From: an uncultured Massilia sp.
GTDB taxonomy: Bacteria; Pseudomonadota; Gammaproteobacteria; Burkholderiales; Burkholderiaceae_D
Direction of reading: 5' to 3'
Length of the DNA stretch: 63,500 bases
NCBI GenBank assembly: GCA_913778765.1
Contig: CAJYXO010000145.1
Span: forward strand, 1-63,500
A model generated the notes under the pieces. The model was not told where the DNA came from and did no database searches. It saw only the letters and a list, made by a program, of their open reading frames with translations. Made by a program: the position numbers and the translations under genes. Of the stretch, positions 9,142 through 17,429 are shown in pieces (the first letter of the stretch is position 1; each line of letters starts with the position of its first letter).

Positions 9142-9875
9142 CCAGCCTGCTCGGGCTGCTACTGGCCCTGGCCGGCATCCTGGTCGGCCATACCCTCGAC
9201 GGCGGCAAGTTCTCGTCGCTGGTCCAGCCGGCCGCGTTCGCCATCGTGGTGGTCGGCACCTTCGGCGCCGTGCTGCTGCAGACCAGGAAATCCGCCTTCA
9301 TCCGCGGCCTGCGCATGCTGCGCTGGGTGTTCGCGCCGCCGCCGGACCGGCGCCAGGAGCTGGCGCGCGAAATCCACCTGTGGAGCCTGTCGGCGCGCCG
9401 CGACGGCCTGCTGTCGCTGGAACAGTACATGGCCAAGGCCGATCCCTTCATCCAGAAGGGCCTGCGGCTGGTGGTCGACGGCATCCAGCCGGACAAGCTG
9501 CGCAGCCTGTTGTTCACCGAGATCAACAGCTACGAAATGCGCGAGCGCCAGGCGGCGCGGATCTGGGAATCGGCGGCCGGCTATGCGCCGACGGTCGGCA
9601 TCCTCGGCGCCGTGCTGGGCCTGATCCACGTGATGGAAAACCTCAGCGACCCCTCGCGCCTGGGCGCCGGCATCGCGGTGGCCTTCGTCTCCACCGTGTA
9701 CGGGGTGGGCCTCGCCAACCTGCTGTTCTACCCGGTCGGGAACAAGATCAAGAGCATCGTCGCCGAGCAGGTGCTGCAGTACGAGATCCTGACCGACGTG
9801 TTCCACGACATCGCCACCGGCGACTACACCCGGGTGCTCGAGGAACGCATCGCCTGCCTGACGGCGCCGCACTGA
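9132..9875 (+). CDS. motC: MotA-family stator protein (MotC type)
   Basis: The 247-residue integral membrane protein belongs to the MotA/ExbB family and supplies the stator A subunit. Four hydrophobic segments lie at about 1-20, 33-52, 155-178 and 188-208. The last pair contains the conserved block AAGYAPTVGILGAVLGLIHVM and the loop VAFVSTVYGVGLANLL. The start is GTG, inside the end of fliA. Layout and length resemble the second stator set called MotC/MotD in Pseudomonas. The ion used cannot be read with certainty from sequence. Confidence 0.9.
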   Translation: MDIASLLGLLLALAGILVGHTLDGGKFSSLVQPAAFAIVVVGTFGAVLLQTRKSAFIRGLRMLRWVFAPPPDRRQELAREIHLWSLSARRDGLLSLEQYMAKADPFIQKGLRLVVDGIQPDKLRSLLFTEINSYEMRERQAARIWESAAGYAPTVGILGAVLGLIHVMENLSDPSRLGAGIAVAFVSTVYGVGLANLLFYPVGNKIKSIVAEQVLQYEILTDVFHDIATGDYTRVLEERIACLTAPH

Positions 9876-9888
9876 ACAGGGGCCGTGG

Positions 9889-10623
9889 ATGACGCGCCGT
9901 AAACGCTACGTCGAAGACAACGAGAACCACGAGCGCTGGCTGATCTCCTACGCCGACTTCATCACGCTGCTGTTCGCCTTCTTCGTGGTGATGTACGCGG
10001 TGTCGGTGGTCAACGTCGGCAAGTACAAGGTGCTGTCCGATGCGCTCGGCGACGCGTTCGGCGGCCGCGGCGCCGCCACGAAAATCAATACCTCGGTCGA
10101 GGTCGAGGCACTGCCGCTGGCGAACATCATCGCGCGCAAGCGGGCGGAGGAAGCGAAGCGCGACCGCATCCGCCTGGACCTGCTGGCCCGCAAGCTGAAC
10201 AGCGTGCTGGCGCCGCTGGTCAGCAGCGGGAAGGTGCGCGTGACCCAGACCGCGCGCGGCGTCACCGTCGAAATCAACGCCAGCGTGCTGTTCGACGAAG
10301 GCGACGCCGCCCTGGTCGGCAGCGCGCGCGAAACCCTGAACACGGTGGCCGGCCTGCTGCAGGACGACCCGCACGCCATCGAAGTGGAGGGCCACACCGA
10401 CACCACCCCGATCGCCAACGCCGCCTTCCCCTCGAACTGGGAACTGTCGGCGGTGCGCGCCAGCACCGTGGTGCGGCTGTTCGTCGAGAACGGCGTGGCG
10501 GAAGGGCGCCTGGCCGCGGTCGGGCGCGGCGCCAACCGGCCCATCGCCGCCAACGACGACCCCGCCGGCCGCGCGCGCAACCGCCGCGTGGCGGTCACCA
10601 TCCTGTCCGGCACGCCTGGCTGA
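9889..10623 (+). CDS. motD: MotB-family stator protein with OmpA domain (MotD type)
   Basis: The 244-residue protein has a short cytoplasmic start, one transmembrane helix (SYADFITLLFAFFVVMYAVS) with the ion-binding aspartate at residue 23, a charged linker and a C-terminal OmpA/MotB peptidoglycan-binding domain. The domain contains VEGHTDTTPI, NWELSAVRAS and NRRVAVTI. It anchors the MotC ring to the wall. It starts 13 bases after motC and both are downstream of fliA in one probable operon. Confidence 0.94.
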   Translation: MTRRKRYVEDNENHERWLISYADFITLLFAFFVVMYAVSVVNVGKYKVLSDALGDAFGGRGAATKINTSVEVEALPLANIIARKRAEEAKRDRIRLDLLARKLNSVLAPLVSSGKVRVTQTARGVTVEINASVLFDEGDAALVGSARETLNTVAGLLQDDPHAIEVEGHTDTTPIANAAFPSNWELSAVRASTVVRLFVENGVAEGRLAAVGRGANRPIAANDDPAGRARNRRVAVTILSGTPG

Positions 10624-10689
10624 ACGCGGCGGTCCCGGCCAGGACGAGCTGTGCGCCCGTTATCGCCGCGCATGCGCTAATGTCTCGGC

Positions 10690-13600
10690 ATGGAATCGGA
10701 CAATACCTCCAGCCGCCTGCCTTTCCCGGTGGTCGGCATCGGCGCCTCCGCCGGCGGCTATACGGCACTGATCGCGCTGCTGCAGAACATGCCGCCCAAT
10801 CCCGGCATGGCGCTGGTGGTCATCCTGCACCTGGCCGCCGACGAACCGAGCACCGCCGACCGCCTGCTGCAGAGCGCCACCGCGATGCCGGTGGTGCAGG
10901 TGACCCACACCATGCCGATCCTGCCGAACAAGGTCTACGTGATTCCGCCGGACCGCGGCCTGGCGATCCGCGACGGCGAGCTGGTGCTCGAGCGTCTCGA
11001 GCGCAACGGCGGGCAGCCGGTCACCATCGATCTTTTCTTCGCGGCGCTGGCGGAAGCGCACCGCGAATCCGCGATCGGCGTGGTCCTGTCCGGCATGGGG
11101 TCGGACGGCAGCGCCGGCCTTGGCTGCATCAAGGAACTGGGCGGCACCACCGTCGTGCAGGCGCCGACCGACGCCGAGCAGGCCGGCATGCCGCGCTCGG
11201 CCATCGATTCCGGCATGGCGAATTTCGTGCTGCCCGCCGGCGCCATACCGCGCAAGTTGATCGAACTGCGCGACCTGCTCGGCGCCCTGCGCGAGCGGGC
11301 CGGCGGCGGCCACCTGCTGGACGGCGTGCCGCTCGACCTGGGGCCGCGTCCCGAACAGGCCTTGCGCGAAGTGCTCGCGGTGCTGCAGCGGCATACCGGC
11401 CAGGATTTCAGCCATTACCGGCGCCCGATGCTGTTGCGCAGGCTGGAGCGGCGCCTGCTGGTGGCCGGCGTGCCGGACCTGGACGCCTATCGCGCGCTGC
11501 TGGAGAAGGAGCCGGACGAAGCGCGCTTCCTGCTGCAGGAGCTGCTGATCGGCGTGACCGGCTTCTACCGCGACCGCGAGGCCTTCGACGTCCTCGACCG
11601 CGAGGTGCTGGCGGCGCTGTTCAGGGCCGGCCAGGGGCCGCTGCGCGCGTGGGTGGCCGCCTGCTCTACCGGCGAGGAAGCCTATACGGTGGCGATGCTG
11701 CTGGCCGACCGCGCCGCGCGCGAGGAGCCGCCGCGCGGCTGGCAGGTGTTCGCTTCCGACATCGACGAGCAGGCGATCGCGGTGGGCCGTGCCGGCGTGT
11801 ATCCGGCCGCGATCGCCGAGGCCGTGCCCGACGCCCAGCTGCATCGCTGGTTCACCGCCGAAGGCAGCCAGTACAAGGTGGGCCGGCGCCTGCGCGTCCA
11901 GGTGCTGTTCGCCCGCCACAACCTGCTGCACGAACCGGCGTTTTCACGGCTCGACCTGATCTGTTGCCGCAACTTCATGATCTACCTGGACCGCGGCATG
12001 CACGCGCACCTGCTGCGGCACTTCCACTTCGCCCTGAATCCCGGCGGCTACCTGATGCTGGGCAGCGCCGAGTCGGTGGACGGGGCGCCGGAGCTGTTCG
12101 CGCCGGTGGATGCGGAGCGCAAGATCTACCGCGCCAATCCGGCCGTGCGGCGGGCGCATGCCGGGAAGGCATCCTGGCCTGGCGGCGCGGCGGCCACCGT
12201 CGCGGAGCGGGTCGACGCCGCCGCCGAATCCGCGCCGGCGGCGTCGCGGCGCCGGCGCCTGTTCTCGTTTGCCGAAATCCACCAGCACAAGGCGGCCGAG
12301 CTGGCGCCGCCCAGCATCCTCCTGAACACCGACGGCGATATCCTGCACATCGCCGAACGGGCCGCCGGCTTCCTGCGCCAGTCCGGCGGCGAGCCGACCC
12401 GCGAGCTGCTGCGGCTGGTGGTGCCGGAGCTGCAACTCGGCCTGCGCGTGGCGCTGTTCCAGGCCCGCAAGAGCGGGGAGCAGGCCTGTACCGGTCCGCT
12501 GCGCCTCGGCCCGGACCTGGCCGCGCGCGTGGTCGACCTGCAGGTGCTGCCGTTCCAGGACCCGCATGCGGAGGAGGGCCTGCTGCTGGTGCGCTTCGTC
12601 GAGCAGTCCGCGACCGAGGCGCAGGCGGCGCCGCCTGCGCCGCAGGAACAGGCCTGGCTGCACCTGCTCGACGAGGAGTTGCGCAGCACCCGCAGGCAGC
12701 TGCGCGAGACCATCGAGCAGGCGGAAACGAGCGGCAACGAGATGCGCCTGTACGGCGAGGAAATGCAGACCACGGTCGAGGAGCTGCGCGCCTCGGCGGC
12801 CGAGCTGGAACGGAGCCGCGCCGAGCTGCAGATGCGCGTCGAGGAACTGGGCGCGGCCAACCTGGCGCTGCAGCAGCGCGCGGAAGCCAGCGCCAAGGCC
12901 CACGACGACCTGGCCAACCTGGTCGCCTCGAGCGACGTCGCCACCATCTTCCTCGACCGCGACATGCGCATCCTGCGCTACACGCCGCGCATCGCCGAAT
13001 TCTTCAACGTGATCCCGGCCGACGTCGGCCGCCCGCTGCGAGACATCACCAACCGCCTCAACCATCCGCGCCTGGCCGAGGAAGCGTCGCAGGTGTTCGT
13101 CTCCCTGCAGCCGATGGAACGCGAGGTGCACGGCAAGGACGGCCGCGACTACATCGTGCGCGTGCATCCCTACCGCACGCTGGAACACCGCATCGAGGGC
13201 GCCGTGATGACCTTCTTCGACATTACCGGCCGCCGGGCCGCCGAGCAGGCCCTGCGCGACAGCGAGGAGCGGTTCCGCCTGTTCGTTACCGCCAGCTCGG
13301 ACATCCTTTACCGCATGAATGCCGACTGGAGCGAGATGCGCTTCCTGCAGGGGAAGGGCATCCTGCCCGATACCGAGCGCCCCAGCCGCAGCTGGATCGA
13401 GACCTATATCCCGCCGGACGACCAGCCGCGGGTGCAGGCCGCCATCGCCGAGGCGATCGGCAACAAGAGCGTGTTCGAGCTCGAGCACCGCGTGATCCAC
13501 AACGCCGGCGGCTTCGCCTGGACTTTTTCGCGCGCGATCCCGCTGCTCGACGCCCAGGGAGAGATCGTCGAGTGGTTCGGGGCGGCGGTCGACATCAGCC

Positions 13601-14385
13601 AGCGCAAGCGCGACGAGGAACTGATCCGCGCCAGCGAGGCGCGCCTGTTCACGGTGTTCGAGAGCCTGCCGGTGGGGGTGTGCGTGATCAGCGCCGACGG
13701 CGCGATCGTGCTGTCGAACCGCATCCTGCAGCGCTACCTGCCGGGCGGCGTCCTGCCGTCGCGCGACCGCGTCCGCGGCGATCGCTGGCGCGCCTGGCGC
13801 GAGGACGGCTCGCCGGTCGCCTTCGACGACTTTCCCGGCGCCCGCGCGCTGCGCGGCGAGCGCCTGGTGCCCGGCATCGAGATGCTGTACCTTCAGGACG
13901 ATGGGCGCGAGACCTGGGTTCAGGTGGCCGGCGCGCCGGTCAGCGACGAGCGCGGCGCCGCCACTGGGGAGGTGGCGGCGGTGGTGACGGACATCGACGC
14001 CCTGAAGCGGACCGAGGAAGCGCTGCGCGAGAACGAGATCCACCTGCGCGAGCTGCTCGGCGGGCTCGCGCTGGCGGTGTGGGAAACCGATCCCGAAGGC
14101 CGGATGGTCGTCGATTCGCCGAGCTGGCGCGCGTTTACAGGCCAGCGGCTCGAGGAGTGGATGGGCCAGGGCTGGATCGACGCCATCCATCCGGACGACC
14201 GCCTCGAGGGGATGCGAAGATGGAAGGACGCGGTGACGCGGCGCGGCGTGCTGGACCAGATGCTCCGGCTGCGCAGCCCGGACGGCAGCTGGCGCCGTAC
14301 CCGGGTGCGTGCGCTGCCGCTGTTCAATGCCGACGGCACGGTCCGCAAATGGGTCGGGATGAACCTGGCCGGAGACGACGAATGA
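10690..14385 (+). CDS. CheB-CheR-multi-PAS hybrid without an output domain
   Basis: This is a 1231-residue cytoplasmic protein. Residues 10-195 form a CheB methylesterase domain with the catalytic triad visible as S20 (GIGASAGG), H47 and D139 (GMGSDG). Residues about 215-480 form a CheR methyltransferase domain with the SAM motif AACSTGEEAYT and the CheR signatures RRLERRLL and CRNFMIYLD. A coiled-coil stretch lies at about 655-735, followed by about four PAS segments up to the C terminus. Relatives usually continue into a histidine kinase or GGDEF domain; none is present here. There is no receiver domain on CheB. The ATG at 10690 sits 66 bases after motD with no strong ribosome site. The stop overlaps the next gene in an ATGA. 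Confidence 0.9.
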   Translation: MESDNTSSRLPFPVVGIGASAGGYTALIALLQNMPPNPGMALVVILHLAADEPSTADRLLQSATAMPVVQVTHTMPILPNKVYVIPPDRGLAIRDGELVLERLERNGGQPVTIDLFFAALAEAHRESAIGVVLSGMGSDGSAGLGCIKELGGTTVVQAPTDAEQAGMPRSAIDSGMANFVLPAGAIPRKLIELRDLLGALRERAGGGHLLDGVPLDLGPRPEQALREVLAVLQRHTGQDFSHYRRPMLLRRLERRLLVAGVPDLDAYRALLEKEPDEARFLLQELLIGVTGFYRDREAFDVLDREVLAALFRAGQGPLRAWVAACSTGEEAYTVAMLLADRAAREEPPRGWQVFASDIDEQAIAVGRAGVYPAAIAEAVPDAQLHRWFTAEGSQYKVGRRLRVQVLFARHNLLHEPAFSRLDLICCRNFMIYLDRGMHAHLLRHFHFALNPGGYLMLGSAESVDGAPELFAPVDAERKIYRANPAVRRAHAGKASWPGGAAATVAERVDAAAESAPAASRRRRLFSFAEIHQHKAAELAPPSILLNTDGDILHIAERAAGFLRQSGGEPTRELLRLVVPELQLGLRVALFQARKSGEQACTGPLRLGPDLAARVVDLQVLPFQDPHAEEGLLLVRFVEQSATEAQAAPPAPQEQAWLHLLDEELRSTRRQLRETIEQAETSGNEMRLYGEEMQTTVEELRASAAELERSRAELQMRVEELGAANLALQQRAEASAKAHDDLANLVASSDVATIFLDRDMRILRYTPRIAEFFNVIPADVGRPLRDITNRLNHPRLAEEASQVFVSLQPMEREVHGKDGRDYIVRVHPYRTLEHRIEGAVMTFFDITGRRAAEQALRDSEERFRLFVTASSDILYRMNADWSEMRFLQGKGILPDTERPSRSWIETYIPPDDQPRVQAAIAEAIGNKSVFELEHRVIHNAGGFAWTFSRAIPLLDAQGEIVEWFGAAVDISQRKRDEELIRASEARLFTVFESLPVGVCVISADGAIVLSNRILQRYLPGGVLPSRDRVRGDRWRAWREDGSPVAFDDFPGARALRGERLVPGIEMLYLQDDGRETWVQVAGAPVSDERGAATGEVAAVVTDIDALKRTEEALRENEIHLRELLGGLALAVWETDPEGRMVVDSPSWRAFTGQRLEEWMGQGWIDAIHPDDRLEGMRRWKDAVTRRGVLDQMLRLRSPDGSWRRTRVRALPLFNADGTVRKWVGMNLAGDDE

Positions 14386-14873
14386 AACGACGTACCATGA
14401 TGGCAGCCATGCTGTGCGCCGCGCTGACCCTGCCGCTGCCGCGAATGGCCCAAGGAGAAACGATGAACGTGCACGCGAGCCTGAGCGTCGACGCCAGGCA
14501 TGACAAGGTGCTGGTGACCTTCCGGGTGGAGAACCGCGGCGAGCGGCGGATCGGCCTGCCGCGCGAGATCGCGGCGGACACGGAATTGACGCGGCGCGTG
14601 TTCGACCTGCGCGAACACCCGGGCGAGGCGGAGGTGCCGTACACGGGCCGCATGGTCAAGCGCGGGCCGCTGACGCTGGACGACTACGTCGAGCTGGCCC
14701 CGCATTCGGCGCACACGCATACCATCGACATCACGCGCTTTTACGCGTTCAGGCCGGGCACGCATACCTACCTGATCCGCTATGCGGGCGAGGTACTGGG
14801 GGACGTGCGGCAGCTCGATTCGGCAGCCACGATCGGCACCGAAGCCGTCATGTTCAGCCATACGGGAAAATAA
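14382..14873 (+). CDS. secreted protein resembling the N-terminal domain of the adjacent M35 peptidases
   Basis: The 163-residue protein has a signal peptide (MKRRTMMAAMLCAALTLPL..., probable cut after AQG). The rest matches the beta-sandwich N-domain of the three downstream M35 proteins block by block: a VTFRVENRG strand, VFDLREH, Y-GRMVKRG, LDDYVELAP, ITRFYAF and YLIRYAG. No catalytic domain or HExxH follows. The start is fixed by the ATGA overlap with the CheB-CheR gene and by the signal peptide. The family is unnamed to me. By analogy with peptidase prodomains it could be an inhibitor, a folding helper, or simply a divergent remnant of a truncated peptidase. Confidence 0.75.
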   Translation: MKRRTMMAAMLCAALTLPLPRMAQGETMNVHASLSVDARHDKVLVTFRVENRGERRIGLPREIAADTELTRRVFDLREHPGEAEVPYTGRMVKRGPLTLDDYVELAPHSAHTHTIDITRFYAFRPGTHTYLIRYAGEVLGDVRQLDSAATIGTEAVMFSHTGK

Positions 14874-14878
14874 GCGAG

Positions 14879-14933
14879 GTCGTCCCCGCGCAGGCGGGGA
14901 CCCAAGTCGACTTTTCGCCTGCGCGGGAACGAC
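14879..14933. repeat. REP pair of the GTCGTCCCCGCG family
   Basis: One unit (14879-14906) carries the hairpin GTCCCCGCGCAGGCGGGGAC. A partial inverted unit (14916-14933, CGCCTGCGCGGGAACGAC) faces it. The pair lies between the convergent N-domain gene and the first M35 gene and could act as a two-way terminator. Related units occur at 21419-21557, 28145-28169 and 55824-55911. Confidence 0.8.
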
Positions 14934-14941
14934 GATACTGC

Positions 14942-15991
14942 TTACTGCAGCGCCGGCGTATTCTCGCCAAAGTATTCGTGCGAGTCGGCGTTGTCGATCG
15001 CCTGCGACGGATTGCTGATCGCCAGGCTGGCCGCGCCCGACTGGCCGTAGACCCAGTCGTCGGTGCCGGCCACCACGTTGAAGTGGCTCATCTCGTGCAC
15101 CAGGGTGCCGCCCTTGGAGTCGGTGCCGGTCATCGGCGCGCTCCAGAAGGCCTTGCACACGTAGATGGTGTAGGGCTGGGTCGGATACACGTAGGCGTAG
15201 TAGGTCTTCTTGCAGCCGCAGTCGACCGTGATCGGCTTGGTCGCGAAGGCGTCCTTGATCGCCGCGAAGTGCGCCTTGACGGTGGCGACCCGGCTGCTGT
15301 CGACCGCGCCGAACCACTTGGTGTAGCGCGTGCCCATCGCGCCGTTGGCCATGTAGGCATCGCCGCTGGTCGCCATCGACAGCGCCGCCGACACCGCCGA
15401 GGTGATGTCGGCCTGCTGCGAGGTGGTGCACTTGTTGAAGGCGAGGGCGCCGCCGGCCGCCGTCACCATGCCGGCCTGGGCCTGCATCTCCGCCAGGGTC
15501 TTGGTTTCCTCGTTCGAACCGCGCGCACGCACGCCGTCGATCCAGACGGTGGCGGCGTTGGACTTCAGCTCGTCGGCGGCCTTGCCGGCGTGGTAGCGGA
15601 TCGCGTAGTCGCCGGTGGTGCCCATGTCGTACAGCGCCGACAGCTCGACCTTGGCGGTGTAGGAGGCGCCCGGCTTGAGCAGGAAGTAGTCGGCCGCGCT
15701 CGGCGCGCCGCGCTTGGCGATGGCGCCCAGGTAGCGCACCGGCTTGCCGTCGCGGGCGATCTCGAACAGCGGCGCCTCGATCTCCTCGAACGGGGTGTGC
15801 GCCTTCAGCACGTACTGCGGGCTGGTGGAAGTGTTGGTGAAGGTGACCTTGACCACCACGTCGTCGCGCTTGCCGAGCGAGGTTTTTTCGGGTGCGACAG
15901 AAACGACGACGCCGCTGGCGGCGGCGTGGGCGGACATCGACATGGCCAGTGCGGCGGCGCCGGCGGCGTATTTCAGCAGGTTCTTGTTCAT
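14942..15991 (-). CDS. secreted M35 (deuterolysin/aspzincin-type) zinc metallopeptidase 1
   Basis: The 349-residue protein starts at MNKNLLKYAAG, chosen because GGAGAA lies at good spacing and a signal peptide follows (cut about residue 23). Residues 26-140 are a beta-sandwich N-domain. Residues about 180-349 are the catalytic domain with HEMSH at 299-303 and the aspzincin GTDD at 309-312, whose Asp is the third zinc ligand in this family. Cysteines at 188, 258, 260 and 279 suggest disulfides. The family cuts proteins, some members at lysine. It is 69 bases downstream of the next M35 gene and probably co-transcribed with it. Confidence 0.9.
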   Translation of the reverse strand: MNKNLLKYAAGAAALAMSMSAHAAASGVVVSVAPEKTSLGKRDDVVVKVTFTNTSTSPQYVLKAHTPFEEIEAPLFEIARDGKPVRYLGAIAKRGAPSAADYFLLKPGASYTAKVELSALYDMGTTGDYAIRYHAGKAADELKSNAATVWIDGVRARGSNEETKTLAEMQAQAGMVTAAGGALAFNKCTTSQQADITSAVSAALSMATSGDAYMANGAMGTRYTKWFGAVDSSRVATVKAHFAAIKDAFATKPITVDCGCKKTYYAYVYPTQPYTIYVCKAFWSAPMTGTDSKGGTLVHEMSHFNVVAGTDDWVYGQSGAASLAISNPSQAIDNADSHEYFGENTPALQ

Positions 15992-16011
15992 CTGCGTTCT
16001 CCAGGAAAGAC

Positions 16012-16030
16012 GTGGGCTCGGGGAGCCCAC
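16012..16030. repeat. GTGGGCTC hairpin repeat between M35 genes
   Basis: GTGGGCTC-GGG-GAGCCCAC is a perfect 8-base stem followed by CCTAC. The same type of hairpin recurs at 17412-17426. It lies between M35 genes 2 and 1 and may stabilise or attenuate the shared transcript. Confidence 0.7.
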
Positions 16031-16060
16031 CCTACCGACCGGCAAGGTGGGCACGCCTTC

Positions 16061-17176
16061 TTAGTTCAGCGCCGGATTGTTCTCGCTGAAGTATTCGTGC
16101 GAGTCGGCGTTGTCGATCGCCTGCGACGGATTGCTGATCGCCAGGCTGGCCGCGGCGGACTGGCCGTAGGCCCAGTCGTCGGTGCCGGCCACCACGGTGA
16201 AGTGGCTGGTTTCATGGATCAGGGTGCCGGCCTTGGAGTCGGTGCCGGTCAGCGGTGCGCTCCAGAAGGCCTTGCACACATAGATGGTGTAAGGCTGGCT
16301 CGGGTAGACGTAGGCGTAGGAGCTGTCGGTGCAGCCGCAGTTCACGTTGATCGGCTTGCTCGCGAGGGTGCTCTTGATGTTCGCGAAGTGCGACTTGATG
16401 GTCGAAACGCGGGTGCTGTTCACGGTGCCGAACCACTTGGTGTAGCGCGAGCCCATGGTGGTCTTGGCCATGTAGGCGTCGGCGTTGTTGGCATAGGTCT
16501 GCGCCGCGCTCAGGGCCGAGGCGATGGTGCTCTGCTGCGACGACGAGCAGCTGGTGGTGGACAGGCTGGCGGCGGTCACCATGCCCGACGACTGCTTCAT
16601 CTCGGCCAGGGTCTGGGACTCGTCGCGCGAGCCGCGCGGACGGCTGCCTTCGATCCACATCGAAGCGGCGTCGGACTGCAGCTCGCCGACGTCCTGGCCA
16701 TGCCTGGCGAGGCTGGCGCCGGCGCTGGCGGCCTGCACCGAAGCGGCGTCGGCGAACAGGTGCGGCGAAGCGGCGTGGAAGCGCACGGCGTAGTCGCCGG
16801 TGGTGGCCATGTCGTACAGCGACGACAGCTCGACCTTGACGCTGTACGACGCGCCCGGCTTGAGCAGGTAGTAGTCGGCGGCGGTCGGCGCGGCGCGCTT
16901 GACCAGGCGGCCCATGTAGCGCACCGGCTGGCCGTCGCGGGTGACGTCGAACACCCGCGCGTCCATGCCCTCGAACGGCGTGTGCGACTTCAGCACGTAC
17001 TGCGGGCTGCCCGAGGTGTTGGTGAAGGTGACCTTGACGACCACGTCGTCGGACTTGCCTAGCGAAGCCTTCTCGGGCGCGACCGAGACGACGACGCCAT
17101 TGTTACCGGCCTGTGCGGCCATGGACATGGCCAGCACGGCGGCGCCAACCGAAATGTTTAACAGATTCCTGCTCAT
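16061..17176 (-). CDS. secreted M35 zinc metallopeptidase 2
   Basis: The 371-residue protein begins MSRNLLNISVG with GGAGAAACC before the ATG and a signal peptide ending near AQA (residue 23). The N-domain (about 26-135) is nearly the same as in peptidase 1. A 25-residue longer Ala/Ser linker follows (about 136-175), then the catalytic domain with HETSH at 321-325 and GTDD at 331-334. The Met to Thr change inside HExxH is neutral for zinc binding. The close similarity to its neighbour points to recent tandem duplication. It probably degrades extracellular protein. Confidence 0.9.
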   Translation of the reverse strand: MSRNLLNISVGAAVLAMSMAAQAGNNGVVVSVAPEKASLGKSDDVVVKVTFTNTSGSPQYVLKSHTPFEGMDARVFDVTRDGQPVRYMGRLVKRAAPTAADYYLLKPGASYSVKVELSSLYDMATTGDYAVRFHAASPHLFADAASVQAASAGASLARHGQDVGELQSDAASMWIEGSRPRGSRDESQTLAEMKQSSGMVTAASLSTTSCSSSQQSTIASALSAAQTYANNADAYMAKTTMGSRYTKWFGTVNSTRVSTIKSHFANIKSTLASKPINVNCGCTDSSYAYVYPSQPYTIYVCKAFWSAPLTGTDSKAGTLIHETSHFTVVAGTDDWAYGQSAAASLAISNPSQAIDNADSHEYFSENNPALN

Positions 17177-17258
17177 GGTTTCTCCGTAGATGTCGTTATT
17201 GCTGCTCGGTATTGCTCGGCAGCGCTTGTTGTGACGGGCCTTCGCCATCCACTGGAAC

Positions 17259-17276
17259 TTGTTACGGATATAACGA
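17259..17276. promoter_or_regulatory. TTGTTAC...TAACGA palindromic motif upstream of M35 peptidase 2
   Basis: TTGTTACGGATATAACGA lies 83 bases before the peptidase 2 start, in the 253-base AT-richer gap 17177-17429. A matching element, TTGTTACAATGTAACGA, lies upstream of peptidase 3 (18661-18677). Outside this motif, the hairpin at 17412 and an AT-rich tract (about 17320-17370) that could hold the promoter, I see nothing in the gap. Confidence 0.45.
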
Positions 17277-17411
17277 AAGCCCGACGGACATCCTCGTTGA
17301 ATTCATGAGCTCGCGCAAACAAAATTTAACACTGTTGTATATACGATTGATACATCTCAAAGTCTTCAATCGTGCGCTGGAAATGCTGTTGAGTTCGTGC
17401 TACTCACGCGT

Positions 17412-17426
17412 GGGCTCGGCGAGCCC
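17412..17426. repeat. GGGCTC-GGC-GAGCCC hairpin repeat
   Basis: This hairpin (stem 17412-17417 with 17421-17426) sits at the 3' end of M35 gene 3, next to its stop codon, and is the same family as 16012-16030. It may end the peptidase 3 transcript. Confidence 0.65.
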
Positions 17427-17429
17427 GCC

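Noticed and set aside
10680..14381. Long plus-strand frame overlapping the CheB-CheR gene
   Set aside because: The sequence is Arg/Pro/Gly-rich without any domain; only its last part, from 14382, is a real gene with a signal peptide and homologous neighbours.
14978..17062. 694-codon plus-strand frame opposite the M35 genes
   Set aside because: Antisense shadow of two peptidase genes; its apparent internal repetition only mirrors the duplication of those genes.
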